22,349 nucleotides of DNA from an uncultured Collinsella sp. (lineage in GTDB: Bacteria > Actinomycetota > Coriobacteriia > Coriobacteriales > Coriobacteriaceae): assembly GCA_902496645.1 (NCBI GenBank), contig CABVBR010000020.1, positions 1 to 22,349 of the forward strand, written 5' to 3'. The notes below the pieces were generated by a model. The model was not told where the DNA came from. It did not search any database and saw only the letters and a program-made list of their open reading frames with translations. Both the position numbers and the translations under genes were made by a program. Shown piece by piece: positions 14,802 to 21,282 of the stretch. Numbering within the stretch: the stretch's first letter is position 1; the number at the start of each line of letters is the position of its first letter.

Positions 14802-16277
14802 GTGTTTGATTCCCTGAGCGATCGCCTCAACGACACATTTGACCGCCTGCGCGGCAAGGGCAAGCTGACCGAGGCCGATATCACCTCGGCCATGCGCGAC
14901 ATCCGCATGGCGCTGCTCGAGGCCGACGTCAACTTTAAGGTCGTCAAGGAGTTTGTCGCCAAGACCAAGGAGCGCTGCATGACCGCCGAGGTCATGGAGT
15001 CGCTGTCGCCGGCACAAAACGTCGTCAAGATCGTGCTCGACGAGCTCACCGAGATGCTCGGCTCCACCGAGAGCAAGCTCGTCTTTAGCAACCGCATTCC
15101 CAATGTCATCATGCTCGTGGGCCTGCAGGGCTCCGGTAAGACCACGGCGGCCGTAAAGCTGGCCTACCTGCTCAAGAAGCAGGGCCGCTCGCCGCTGCTC
15201 GCCGCGTGCGACGTCTATCGTCCCGCCGCTGCCGACCAGCTGGCCACGCTTGGCGGAGAGATCGGCGTACCGGTCTTCCGCGGCGACGGTGCACACCCGG
15301 TCGACATCGCCAAGGGCGCCATTCAGGAGGCCGTCGACCACCTGCGCGACGTGGTCATCGTCGATACCGCCGGTCGTTTGCAGATCGACGAACAGATGAT
15401 GCAAGAAGCCGTGGACATTAAGAAGGCCGTCAAGCCCGATCAGGTGCTGATGGTCGTCGATGCCATGACCGGCCAGGATATCGTCAACGTCGTCTCGACC
15501 TTTGCCGAGCGAACCGACTTTGACGGCGTGATCATCTCCAAGCTCGACGGCGATGCCCGTGGCGGCGGCGCGCTTTCCGTGCGCCAGGTGACCGGTAAGC
15601 CCATCAAGTTCGTGAGCATGGGCGAGAAACCCGATTCGCTGGAGCCGTTCTATCCCGATCGTATGGCCAAGCGCATTCTGGGCATGGGCGACGTCGTCGG
15701 CATCATCGAGAAGGCCCAGGAGGCCGCCGATGCCGAGCAGCTCGAGGCTGCCGAGCGCATGCTGCGCGAGGGCTTTACCATGAACGACATGCTCGACCAG
15801 ATGAAGGCCGTCAAGAAGATGGGCGGTATGAAGGGTATCCTGGGCATGCTTCCCGGTGGCCAGCGTGCGCTCAACCAGATGGGCGGCAATCTGGACGAGG
15901 GCATCTTCGATAAGAACGAAGCCATCATCATGTCGATGACCAAGGAGGAGCGCCTGCGCCCCTCCATCCTCAACGGTCAGCGCCGTGCCCGCATTGCCAA
16001 GGGTGCCGGTGTGACCCCCACTGAGGTCAACAGCCTTATGAAGCAGTGGGGCGAGATGAACAAGATGATGGGCCGCATGCGCACGATGGCCAATCAGGCA
16101 CAGGCTGGTGGCAAGAAGGGCAAGAAGGGTAAGAAGGGCAAAAAGATGCGCATGCCCAATATTCCCGGTCTGGATGCCATGGGCTTGGGCGGCATGGGCG
16201 GCCTGGGAACGGGTGGTCCTAAGTCCGATATGGACCTGCTGCGCCAGATGGAAGCGCAGATGCGCAATAAGAAATAG
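14802..16277 (+). CDS. ffh: Signal recognition particle protein Ffh (SRP54)
   Basis: 491 residues, about 40 longer than typical Ffh. It binds signal sequences and SRP RNA and targets nascent membrane proteins. The NG domain has G1 GLQGSGKTT (107-115), DVYRPAAADQL, DTAGRLQIDEQMM, SKLDGDARGGGALS and VSMGEKPDSLEPF. The Met-rich M domain includes GMKGILGMLPG and the RNA-binding QRRARIAKGAG. The extra length is a C-terminal tail with four Gly-Lys-Lys units (437-448) and then Gly/Met-rich sequence. GTG start is chosen since AAGGAG (14790-14795) lies six bases upstream. It is last in the operon, closed by the hairpin at 16303-16337. The SRP RNA gene is not in the window. Confidence 0.98.
   Translation: MFDSLSDRLNDTFDRLRGKGKLTEADITSAMRDIRMALLEADVNFKVVKEFVAKTKERCMTAEVMESLSPAQNVVKIVLDELTEMLGSTESKLVFSNRIPNVIMLVGLQGSGKTTAAVKLAYLLKKQGRSPLLAACDVYRPAAADQLATLGGEIGVPVFRGDGAHPVDIAKGAIQEAVDHLRDVVIVDTAGRLQIDEQMMQEAVDIKKAVKPDQVLMVVDAMTGQDIVNVVSTFAERTDFDGVIISKLDGDARGGGALSVRQVTGKPIKFVSMGEKPDSLEPFYPDRMAKRILGMGDVVGIIEKAQEAADAEQLEAAERMLREGFTMNDMLDQMKAVKKMGGMKGILGMLPGGQRALNQMGGNLDEGIFDKNEAIIMSMTKEERLRPSILNGQRRARIAKGAGVTPTEVNSLMKQWGEMNKMMGRMRTMANQAQAGGKKGKKGKKGKKMRMPNIPGLDAMGLGGMGGLGTGGPKSDMDLLRQMEAQMRNKK
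16110..16145 (+). repeat. Four 9-base tandem units inside ffh (Gly-Lys-Lys repeats)
   Basis: GGC/T AAR AAR is repeated four times without interruption, coding four Gly-Lys-Lys units at residues 437-448 of Ffh. Third-position changes (GGC/GGT, AAG/AAA) show the units are not all identical. The copy number could vary between strains by slippage. Confidence 0.85.
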
Positions 16278-16302
16278 GGCTGTAATTCCAGCTTGATATG
16301 GC

Positions 16303-16337
16303 AAAGGCCACTCGGAAGCTACCGGGTGGCCTTTGTT
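16303..16337 (+). terminator. Intrinsic terminator of the acpP-ffh operon
   Basis: AAAGGCCACTCGG (16303-16315) pairs with CCGGGTGGCCTTT (16322-16334), a 13-bp stem with one T-G pair and a 6-base loop, then GTTGTT. The downstream T-tract is broken. The hairpin lies between convergent genes and could also stop transcription coming from the - strand gene. Confidence 0.8.
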
Positions 16338-16397
16338 GTTGGCTTTGATAGTTGGGCTGCGTTCAGCGTCGCGCCCCGAGCTCGCGGTGCCGTGCCG

Positions 16398-17162
16398 TTA
16401 GTGGCAGCCGCAGCCCTCGTGGCCCTCGTGCTCGTGATGGCCGTGGCAGCTGCAGGACTCGCCATGTTCGTGGGCGTGGTCGTGGTCATGGCCGTGGCAG
16501 CCGCACGTGGCCTCGCCGTTCTGTGCGAGCGTTCCGGCGATAAGGGCCTCGACACAAGCGTCGCAGCTGCCCTGAGCTCCTGCGTACACCGTGATGCCGG
16601 CTTGGGCAAGCGCGTTGATGGCGCCACCGCCGATGCCGCCGCAGATGAGCGTGTCCACGCCACCGTTGGCGAGCAGGCCCGCAAGGGCACCGTGACCGGT
16701 GCCGTCGGTGCCCACGACCTGCTCGTTGAGTACCTTGCCATCCTGAATGTCGTAGATCTTGAACTGCTCGCTGCGGCCAAAGTGCATAAAGATGTTGCCG
16801 TTGTCGTACGTGGTTGCCACCCTCATGGTGTCGACCTCCTTTGCTGGCCATGCGGCCGTCGTTGCGGTGATGGGGGAGTACGCGATATTGCCGCCCTCGA
16901 TGACGAGCGCCCGCCCGTTGACCAGCGCGTTTGCCACCTTGCGATGTGCGCGGCTGCAGATGGCCGCCACGGTGGCGCGGGCGATGCCCATGTGCTGGGC
17001 GGCTGCCTCTTGGTTAAGGCCTTCCAGGTCGCACAGCCGTAGGACTTCGAGTTCGTCGACCGTCATGTCGATGGCGTCTCCGCTGGCTAGGCCGTCAGGG
17101 GTAAAGCCGCGGTATTCGGGGATAATCCCAACACGGCGCAATTTCTCACGTCTTCCCGCCAT
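16398..17162 (-). CDS. DUF134 helix-turn-helix / NifX-like fusion with His/Cys-rich tail
   Basis: 254 residues in three parts. Residues 1-95 form a DUF134 domain with a sigma-like helix-turn-helix (MTVDELEVLRLCDLEGLNQE, then MGIARATVAAICSRAHRKV). Residues 113-218 form a dinitrogenase iron-molybdenum cofactor (NifX/NifB C-terminal) type domain (MRVATTYDNGNIFMHFGRSE, GGIGGGAINALAQAGITVY, CDACVEALI). The last 35 residues hold 12 His and 6 Cys, including three CxCH motifs. Known relatives bind metal clusters or are of unknown role; no nitrogenase gene is present, so nitrogen fixation is not implied. I infer a metal-linked transcription regulator. AAGGAG (17168-17173) lies five bases before the ATG. 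The promoter sits between paired inverted sites, suggesting self-control. A strong internal ribosome binding site precedes Met113. Confidence 0.85.
   Translation of the reverse strand: MAGRREKLRRVGIIPEYRGFTPDGLASGDAIDMTVDELEVLRLCDLEGLNQEAAAQHMGIARATVAAICSRAHRKVANALVNGRALVIEGGNIAYSPITATTAAWPAKEVDTMRVATTYDNGNIFMHFGRSEQFKIYDIQDGKVLNEQVVGTDGTGHGALAGLLANGGVDTLICGGIGGGAINALAQAGITVYAGAQGSCDACVEALIAGTLAQNGEATCGCHGHDHDHAHEHGESCSCHGHHEHEGHEGCGCH
16824..16841 (-). promoter_or_regulatory. Strong internal ribosome binding site and start in the DUF134-NifX gene
   Basis: On the - strand AAGGAGG (plus coordinates 16835-16841) lies eight bases before ATG AGG GTG at 16826-16824. This matches the ideal Shine-Dalgarno sequence and sits exactly at the start of the NifX-like domain (Met113). 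It could yield a second product of 142 residues without the DNA-binding part. Confidence 0.6.
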
Positions 17163-17174
17163 ACATGCTCCTTA

Positions 17175-17189
17175 TCTGACATATGCCAA
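17175..17189. promoter_or_regulatory. Operator-like half 1 of a 15-bp inverted repeat
   Basis: TCTGACATATGCCAA is the exact reverse complement of 17229-17243. The half-site is itself nearly symmetrical (TGACATATGCCA). It lies between the -10 element of the - strand gene and its ribosome binding site, where a bound protein would block transcription. Confidence 0.75.
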
Positions 17190-17193
17190 CAAT

Positions 17194-17221
17194 AGAATAA
17201 CGCGTGTGCGCCGCAGAGCAA
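17194..17221 (-). promoter_or_regulatory. Promoter of the DUF134-NifX gene
   Basis: Read on the - strand: TTGCTC (plus 17216-17221), a 16-base spacer and TATTCT (plus 17194-17199). It fits between the two inverted operator-like sites. The same bases on the + strand read TAGAAT (17193-17198), so the -10 is nearly symmetrical. Confidence 0.55.
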
Positions 17222-17228
17222 GGAACTA

Positions 17229-17243
17229 TTGGCATATGTCAGA
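17229..17243. promoter_or_regulatory. Operator-like half 2 of a 15-bp inverted repeat
   Basis: TTGGCATATGTCAGA, exact reverse complement of 17175-17189. It lies just upstream of the -35 element of the - strand promoter. The two CATATG centres are 53 bases apart, about five helical turns, compatible with a looped or cooperative complex. Confidence 0.75.
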
Positions 17244-17308
17244 AAAAGCAAAGGTGTTTCGTTGGCGTAGGCGGTGCGGTGCTGCCGTGCATTGCGTGTG
17301 CCGGCCCA

Positions 17309-17326
17309 AGTGTCCAATCCGACACT
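17309..17326. promoter_or_regulatory. Inverted repeat over the thyA promoter
   Basis: AGTGTC (17309-17314) and GACACT (17321-17326) are exact reverse complements around six bases. The site covers the expected -35 region of thyA and may be an operator. A second, 10-base palindrome, GCCTATAGGC, lies at 17354-17363, near the expected transcript start. Neither matches an operator I can name. Confidence 0.45.
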
Positions 17327-17339
17327 CGTGCGCCTGGGC

Positions 17340-17345
17340 TAGAAT
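17340..17345 (+). promoter_or_regulatory. Putative -10 element of thyA-folA
   Basis: TAGAAT at 17340-17345, 36 bases before the thyA start, followed by an A-rich stretch. The -35 is not clear and would overlap the inverted repeat at 17309-17326. Confidence 0.5.
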
Positions 17346-17380
17346 AAAAAATAGCCTATAGGCGACTGACAGGAGGGTCA

Positions 17381-18229
17381 ATGAGCAAGGCTGATCAACA
17401 GTTTGTAACCATGTGCCGCGATATTCTGGACCATGGTACCACCACCGAGGGCCAAAAGGTCCGCCCGGTGTGGGAGGACGGCACCCCTGCCTATACCATT
17501 AAAAACTTTGGTGTCACGGCACGCTATGACCTGCGTGAGGAGTTTCCGGCGCTTACCCTGCGTCGAACGGCCCTCAAATCTGCCATGGATGAGATCCTAT
17601 GGATCTATCAAAAGAAGTCCAATAACGTGCATGATCTCAACAGCCACATTTGGGATGAGTGGGCCGACGAGACCGGCTCCATCGGCAAGGCCTACGGGTA
17701 TCAGATTGGGCAGAAGAGCCATTATGCCGAGGGTGACTTCGATCAGATGGACCGTGTGCTGTACGACCTTAAGAACACGCCGTACAGCCGCCGCATTATG
17801 ACGAATACCTACGTGTTTAGCGACCTGTCCGAGATGCACCTGTATCCATGCGCCTACAGCGTGACGTATAACGTGACGCAGCGCCCGCAGGATGATAAAC
17901 CGACGCTCAACATGATTCTCAACCAGCGCAGCCAGGACATTTTGGCTGCGAACAACTGGAATGTGTGCCAGTACGCCATTTTGCTGATGATGGTCGCGCA
18001 GTCGGTCGATATGATTCCCGGCGAGTTGCTGCATGTGATCGCCGATGCCCACATTTACGACCGTCATGTCGATATCGTCCGCGAGCTTATCGAGCGTCCG
18101 CAGTTTGCCGCGCCTAAGGTAACGCTTAACCCCGATGTGCATGACTTCTATGCGTTTACGACCGACGACCTGATTGTCGAGGGCTATGAGCACGGCCCGC
18201 AGGTCAAGAACATCCCCATTGCGGTGTAG
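17381..18229 (+). CDS. thyA: Thymidylate synthase (ThyA)
   Basis: 282 residues. It methylates dUMP to dTMP using methylenetetrahydrofolate, producing dihydrofolate that FolA (next gene) recycles. Landmarks: W-rich EILWIYQKKSNNVHDLNSHIWDEW, GKAYGYQIG, the RRI motif at 137-139, the active-site C157 in LYPCAYS, the nucleotide-binding NQRSQD (R183, S184, D186), NNWNVCQY, and IADAHIYDRH. The usual His after the catalytic Cys is Ala here and the substrate loop is NQRSQDILAANNWN; this resembles the Bacillus/phage phi3T type of ThyA more than the E. coli type. AGGAGG (17371-17376) lies four bases before the ATG. folA follows within 10 bases, so the two are co-translated. Confidence 0.95.
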   Translation: MSKADQQFVTMCRDILDHGTTTEGQKVRPVWEDGTPAYTIKNFGVTARYDLREEFPALTLRRTALKSAMDEILWIYQKKSNNVHDLNSHIWDEWADETGSIGKAYGYQIGQKSHYAEGDFDQMDRVLYDLKNTPYSRRIMTNTYVFSDLSEMHLYPCAYSVTYNVTQRPQDDKPTLNMILNQRSQDILAANNWNVCQYAILLMMVAQSVDMIPGELLHVIADAHIYDRHVDIVRELIERPQFAAPKVTLNPDVHDFYAFTTDDLIVEGYEHGPQVKNIPIAV

Positions 18230-18238
18230 GTGACGCGC

Positions 18239-18757
18239 ATGACGTGTAAGCTTTCTGCCATTGTCGCCGTGTGCGATGACTGGGGTATTGGGTGCGAGGG
18301 CGACATGGTGGTGTCCAACCGTGCCGACATGCGTCATTTTGTGGCATGCACCAAGGGTTGCCCGGTCATTATGGGACGCAAGACGCTGCTGAGTTTTCCC
18401 GGCGGGCGTCCGCTCAAGAACCGTCGTAATATCGTGCTCACGCGCGATGAGGACTTTGCTCCCGAGGGCGTCGACGTGGTGCATAGCGTCGACGAAGCGC
18501 TCACCGCGGTAGCCGATGAGCCCGTTGCGTGGGTGATCGGTGGCGGCGAGGTGTATCGGCAGTTTTTGCCGTATTGCGCCGAGGCCGAGGTTACGCATAA
18601 CCATTGCGTGCATGACGTGGATACGTACTTTCCCGATCTGGATGCCGATCCCGCGTGGGAGATTGCGCGGCGTGGCGGTGTTGCCACGATTGCCTCGGGC
18701 GAGGGCGACGAGGGTGTCGATTATGAGTTCGTAACGTATCGTCGCGTTGAGGCGTAA
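18239..18757 (+). CDS. folA: Dihydrofolate reductase
   Basis: 172 residues. It reduces dihydrofolate to tetrahydrofolate with NADPH, closing the cycle opened by ThyA. Motifs: LSAIVAVCDDWGIGCEGD at the N-terminus, D30 as the likely substrate-binding acid in NRADMRHF, MGRKTLLSFPGGRPLKNRRN, and the NADPH-binding WVIGGGEVYRQFL. The common Leu-Pro-Trp before the acid is replaced by Met-Val-Val, a divergence that also occurs in other anaerobe enzymes. I prefer ATG 18239, with AGGTG (18228-18232) upstream overlapping the thyA stop; an in-frame GTG at 18230 lacks a ribosome binding site. A hairpin terminator follows. Confidence 0.92.
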   Translation: MTCKLSAIVAVCDDWGIGCEGDMVVSNRADMRHFVACTKGCPVIMGRKTLLSFPGGRPLKNRRNIVLTRDEDFAPEGVDVVHSVDEALTAVADEPVAWVIGGGEVYRQFLPYCAEAEVTHNHCVHDVDTYFPDLDADPAWEIARRGGVATIASGEGDEGVDYEFVTYRRVEA

Positions 18758-18801
18758 ATCGTCCGGCGTGAACGGTATCATCGGATTGTTTGAATGCATG
18801 G

Positions 18802-18826
18802 GGCGGCGCTTAGCGTCGCCTCGTTT
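18802..18826 (+). terminator. Probable terminator of thyA-folA
   Basis: GGCGGCGC (18802-18809) pairs with GCGTCGCC (18813-18820) with one G-T pair and a 3-base loop, then TCGTTT. The stem is GC-rich, but the T-tract is interrupted. It lies 45 bases after folA. Confidence 0.55.
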
Positions 18827-18866
18827 GGTATAGATGTGCTGTAAAGAAGGGTGCGGGCTGGCTGCT

Positions 18867-19781
18867 ATGACTGATGCCGTTGAGGTGCTGCGAATCGATT
18901 CGCTCGAGGACGAGCGGCTCGATGTCTACGTGCGACTGACCGAGCGCGAGCTGCGCTGCGTGCTGGAGCCGCAAAAGGGCATCTTTATCGCCGAGAGTGC
19001 CAAGGTCATCGAGCGCGCGGTTCGCGCCGGATACGAGCCGGTGAGCTTTCTTTTGGGCGAGCGCTGGCTCGACCAGATGATGCCGCTGTTTGAGCGCCTG
19101 GCGGTACGCGAGGGCGCGGGTCCGGTTCCCGTGTTCGTTGCCTCGATGGAGCTTATGGAGCGTCTGACGGGTTTTAACGTGACGCGCGGTGCGCTCGCGG
19201 CATTTCGTCGCCCGCGACAGATTCCGGTTGATGAGTTCTTGGGCGGCGTCGTCGAGGCGGCGGGGGAGCGCCCGGTGCGCGTGTGCGTGCTCGAGGGCAT
19301 TGTCGACCATACCAATGTGGGCGCAATATTCCGCTCGGCGGCCGCGCTCAACGTCGACGGCATTTTGGTCAGTCCTACGTGTTGTGATCCGCTGTATCGT
19401 CGTTCGGCCCGCGTGAGCATGGGCACGGTGTTCCAGGTGCCCTGGACACGCATTGGCAGCGAAGCGCGCGTATGGCCGCATGATGGGCTGGCGGCGCTAC
19501 ACGATGCCGGCTTTTCGTGTGCCGCTATGGCGTTGACGGATGATTCGGTGTCGCTGGACGATCCCGCGCTCCAGGAGATTGACCGCCTGGCAATCTTTAT
19601 GGGCACCGAGGGTGCTGGCTTGGGCGCCAAGACCATTGCAGGCTGCGACCGCGCCGTGCGTATTCCGATGGCGCATGGGGTCGATTCGCTCAACGTGGCC
19701 GCGGCAAGTGCCGTCGCCTTTTGGCAGCTGTGCCCGCATGTGAGCAACGAGTACCACTACCAGCCGGGGCTGTATCACTAA
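18867..19781 (+). CDS. SpoU/TrmH-family RNA 2'-O-methyltransferase
   Basis: 304 residues. The C-terminal half is a SpoU (SPOUT knot) domain that transfers a methyl group from SAM to a ribose 2'-OH in tRNA or rRNA: motif 1 VDHTNVGAIFRSAAALNVDG, motif 2 FMGTEGAGLGAKTI, motif 3 IPMAHGVDSLNVAAASAVAF. The N-terminal half (about 1-110) with FIAESAKVIERAVRAGYEPV resembles the substrate-binding domain of this family. The exact target RNA cannot be told from sequence. The start is uncertain: I prefer the ATG at 18867 since the earlier in-frame ATG at 18834 overlaps a TATAGA -10-like sequence and adds a Cys-rich stretch unlike the family. Neither has a good ribosome binding site. Confidence 0.88.
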   Translation: MTDAVEVLRIDSLEDERLDVYVRLTERELRCVLEPQKGIFIAESAKVIERAVRAGYEPVSFLLGERWLDQMMPLFERLAVREGAGPVPVFVASMELMERLTGFNVTRGALAAFRRPRQIPVDEFLGGVVEAAGERPVRVCVLEGIVDHTNVGAIFRSAAALNVDGILVSPTCCDPLYRRSARVSMGTVFQVPWTRIGSEARVWPHDGLAALHDAGFSCAAMALTDDSVSLDDPALQEIDRLAIFMGTEGAGLGAKTIAGCDRAVRIPMAHGVDSLNVAAASAVAFWQLCPHVSNEYHYQPGLYH

Positions 19782-19906
19782 ACAGATATTTCGCACCGGG
19801 CTGTGGTTCGGGGCGTTTCGGCCGACGCTGGTCGGTGCTAAGCTGGTGTCGGCTTTGGTCTTAAATTGCCGTTTTGTTGTATGACGTACGCTAGTGGGGA
19901 GGGCGT

Positions 19907-21256
19907 GTGGCTAAGAAATCTACGGCTATCGATGTAACGCAGGGTGTCATTTGGCAGCAGCTGCTGTCGCTGTGCGTTCCCATTTTCTTTAGTTCGTTCT
20001 TTCAGCAGGCATACACGCTTATCGGTACCTATATCGTCGGTCAGTTTGGCGGCAAGCTCGCGCTGGGTGGCATTCAGGCCACGATGGTGCTTACGGAGCT
20101 CTGCATTGGTTTTTGCGTCGGTGTGGGTGCTGGCTGCGCGGTCATTACGGGCCAGTTTTTTGGCCAGCACGATGACGAGCGCCTGAGCCGATCGGTCCAT
20201 ACGGCCATGACGCTCGCGCTGGTGGGCGGTATCGTTTTCTCGATTCTTGGCATAGTGTTCGTTGAGCCCATGCTGGTGCTTATGAACACGCCGCATGAAC
20301 TATTGGCCGAGGGCGTGGCCTATGCTCGTTGCTATTTTGCCGCTATGGTTGCGGCGCTGCTGCTCAATATGGGAACGGCATTGCTGCGCGCCGTGGGCGA
20401 CACGCGCGGGCCTGCTGTGATCATCGCCTCCGGCTGCCTTGTTAATGCGGTGCTGGATGTCATCTTCGTTGCCGTGCTTCATATGGAGGCTCTGGGCTGC
20501 GGCATCGCGGTGGCGCTGACCATTTGCTCCAATGCCACGATGATCGTGATTCGTATGATGCACGCACCGGGTGCGTGGCGGCTTTCACTGTCCAAACTCG
20601 GCATTGATCCTGGCATTTGTAAGAGCATGATCTCGTGTGGTCTGCCGCTTGGCTTTCAGTCTGCTGCGTATTCGATTTCCAACGTTTTGATTCAGGTGTC
20701 GGTCAACTCGTTTGGTGCCGATGTCACCACGGCTTGGGGTCTTTCGGGCCGCCTGGATGGCATTGTCTGGATGGTTACCGAGGCGCTTGGCGTGTCGATC
20801 ACCACGTTCTCGGCGCAGAACTTCGGCGCGCGCAACTACGAGCGCATGCGCAAGGGCTACCACACGTCGCTCGTGCTGTCGTTTATGCTCATTGGTGGCC
20901 TGTCTGCCGTGCTGCTGGTATTCTCGGGTCCGCTGTCTCGTCTGTTTGTCGACGATGCTTCGATTTCGGCGTACACCACGACCATCCTCCATTTCATTGC
21001 GCCGTTCTATGCGATTTTCTCGATTATCGAGAACGCCTCGGGTTCCATCCGCGGCGCCGGCGTGAGCTTGCAGCCCATGCTGCTCACGATTTTTGGCACC
21101 GTCGTGCTCAGGGTGATCTGGGTGTTTGCGATTATGCCGTTCGATCCGTCGCTTGAGCACCTGCTGCTGGTCTACCCCGTAACCTGGCTCATCACCGCCA
21201 TAATGTTCACCATCTACCACCACAGCGGCAACTGGCTAGGTCGCGCCACTGCCTAG
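19907..21256 (+). CDS. MATE-family multidrug/cation efflux transporter
   Basis: 449 residues with about 12 hydrophobic membrane segments in two similar halves, the MATE layout. It is an inner-membrane antiporter that exports drugs or metabolites against Na+ or H+. Family signs include the N-terminal IWQQLLSLCVPIFFSSFFQQ, then YTLIGTYIVGQFGGKLALGG, GMGTALLRAVGDTRGP-like LNMGTALLRAVGDTRGPAV and, in the second half, ALGVSITTFSAQNFGARNYERM and IIENASGSIRGAG. GTG at 19907 follows GGGGAGGG (19896-19903). Substrate cannot be inferred. The preceding 125 bases hold no clear promoter; a weak dyad (CCGAC/GTCGG near 19822-19837) is present. The stop codon lies inside the REP-like palindrome at 21253-21282. 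Confidence 0.92.
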   Translation: MAKKSTAIDVTQGVIWQQLLSLCVPIFFSSFFQQAYTLIGTYIVGQFGGKLALGGIQATMVLTELCIGFCVGVGAGCAVITGQFFGQHDDERLSRSVHTAMTLALVGGIVFSILGIVFVEPMLVLMNTPHELLAEGVAYARCYFAAMVAALLLNMGTALLRAVGDTRGPAVIIASGCLVNAVLDVIFVAVLHMEALGCGIAVALTICSNATMIVIRMMHAPGAWRLSLSKLGIDPGICKSMISCGLPLGFQSAAYSISNVLIQVSVNSFGADVTTAWGLSGRLDGIVWMVTEALGVSITTFSAQNFGARNYERMRKGYHTSLVLSFMLIGGLSAVLLVFSGPLSRLFVDDASISAYTTTILHFIAPFYAIFSIIENASGSIRGAGVSLQPMLLTIFGTVVLRVIWVFAIMPFDPSLEHLLLVYPVTWLITAIMFTIYHHSGNWLGRATA

Positions 21257-21282
21257 CCATTGGGGACGTCCGCAATGGCTAG
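21253..21282. repeat. REP-like palindrome (single unit) between convergent genes
   Basis: Perfect 10-bp arms CTAGCCATTG (21253-21262) and CAATGGCTAG (21273-21282) around a GGGACGTCCG centre that is itself nearly symmetrical. It shares the TAGYCRTTGGGGACGT layout with the pair at 878-933. It contains the stop codons of both the MATE gene (21254-21256) and cobO (21279-21281). It could act as a two-way terminator, though no T-tract follows. Confidence 0.75.

Noticed and set aside
12945..15145. Long - strand frames (315 and 452 codons) over the smc end and ftsY
   Set aside because: Both lie wholly opposite well-defined Smc and FtsY domains and show only compositionally biased sequence.
14799..16304. 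A 501-codon open frame on the - strand opposite ffh
   Set aside because: It is the mirror of ffh, whose GTPase and M-domain motifs are complete. The antisense translation is His/Leu/Ala-rich without family features.
16293..17042. A 249-codon + strand frame opposite the DUF134-NifX gene
   Set aside because: Its first part is the complement of the His/Cys-rich tail, which reads as Ala/Val repeats. It starts inside the spacer before the ffh terminator, has no ribosome binding site, and the - strand product has two recognised domains.
16398..17162. Nitrogen fixation role for the NifX-like domain
   Set aside because: No nif structural or assembly genes are present, and small NifX-type domains are widespread in anaerobes that do not fix nitrogen.
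18834..18866. Cys-rich N-terminal extension of the SpoU/TrmH protein
   Set aside because: The extra 11 residues (MCCKEGCGLAA) come from an ATG overlapping a -10-like sequence and look unlike the family. The ATG at 18867 fits better, though neither start is firm.
19782..19906. A structured RNA or riboswitch before the MATE gene
   Set aside because: Only weak short pairings (CCGAC/GTCGG, GCCGAC/GTCGGC) are visible. They do not match the guanidine, pre-Q1 or other transporter-associated riboswitch cores I can recall.
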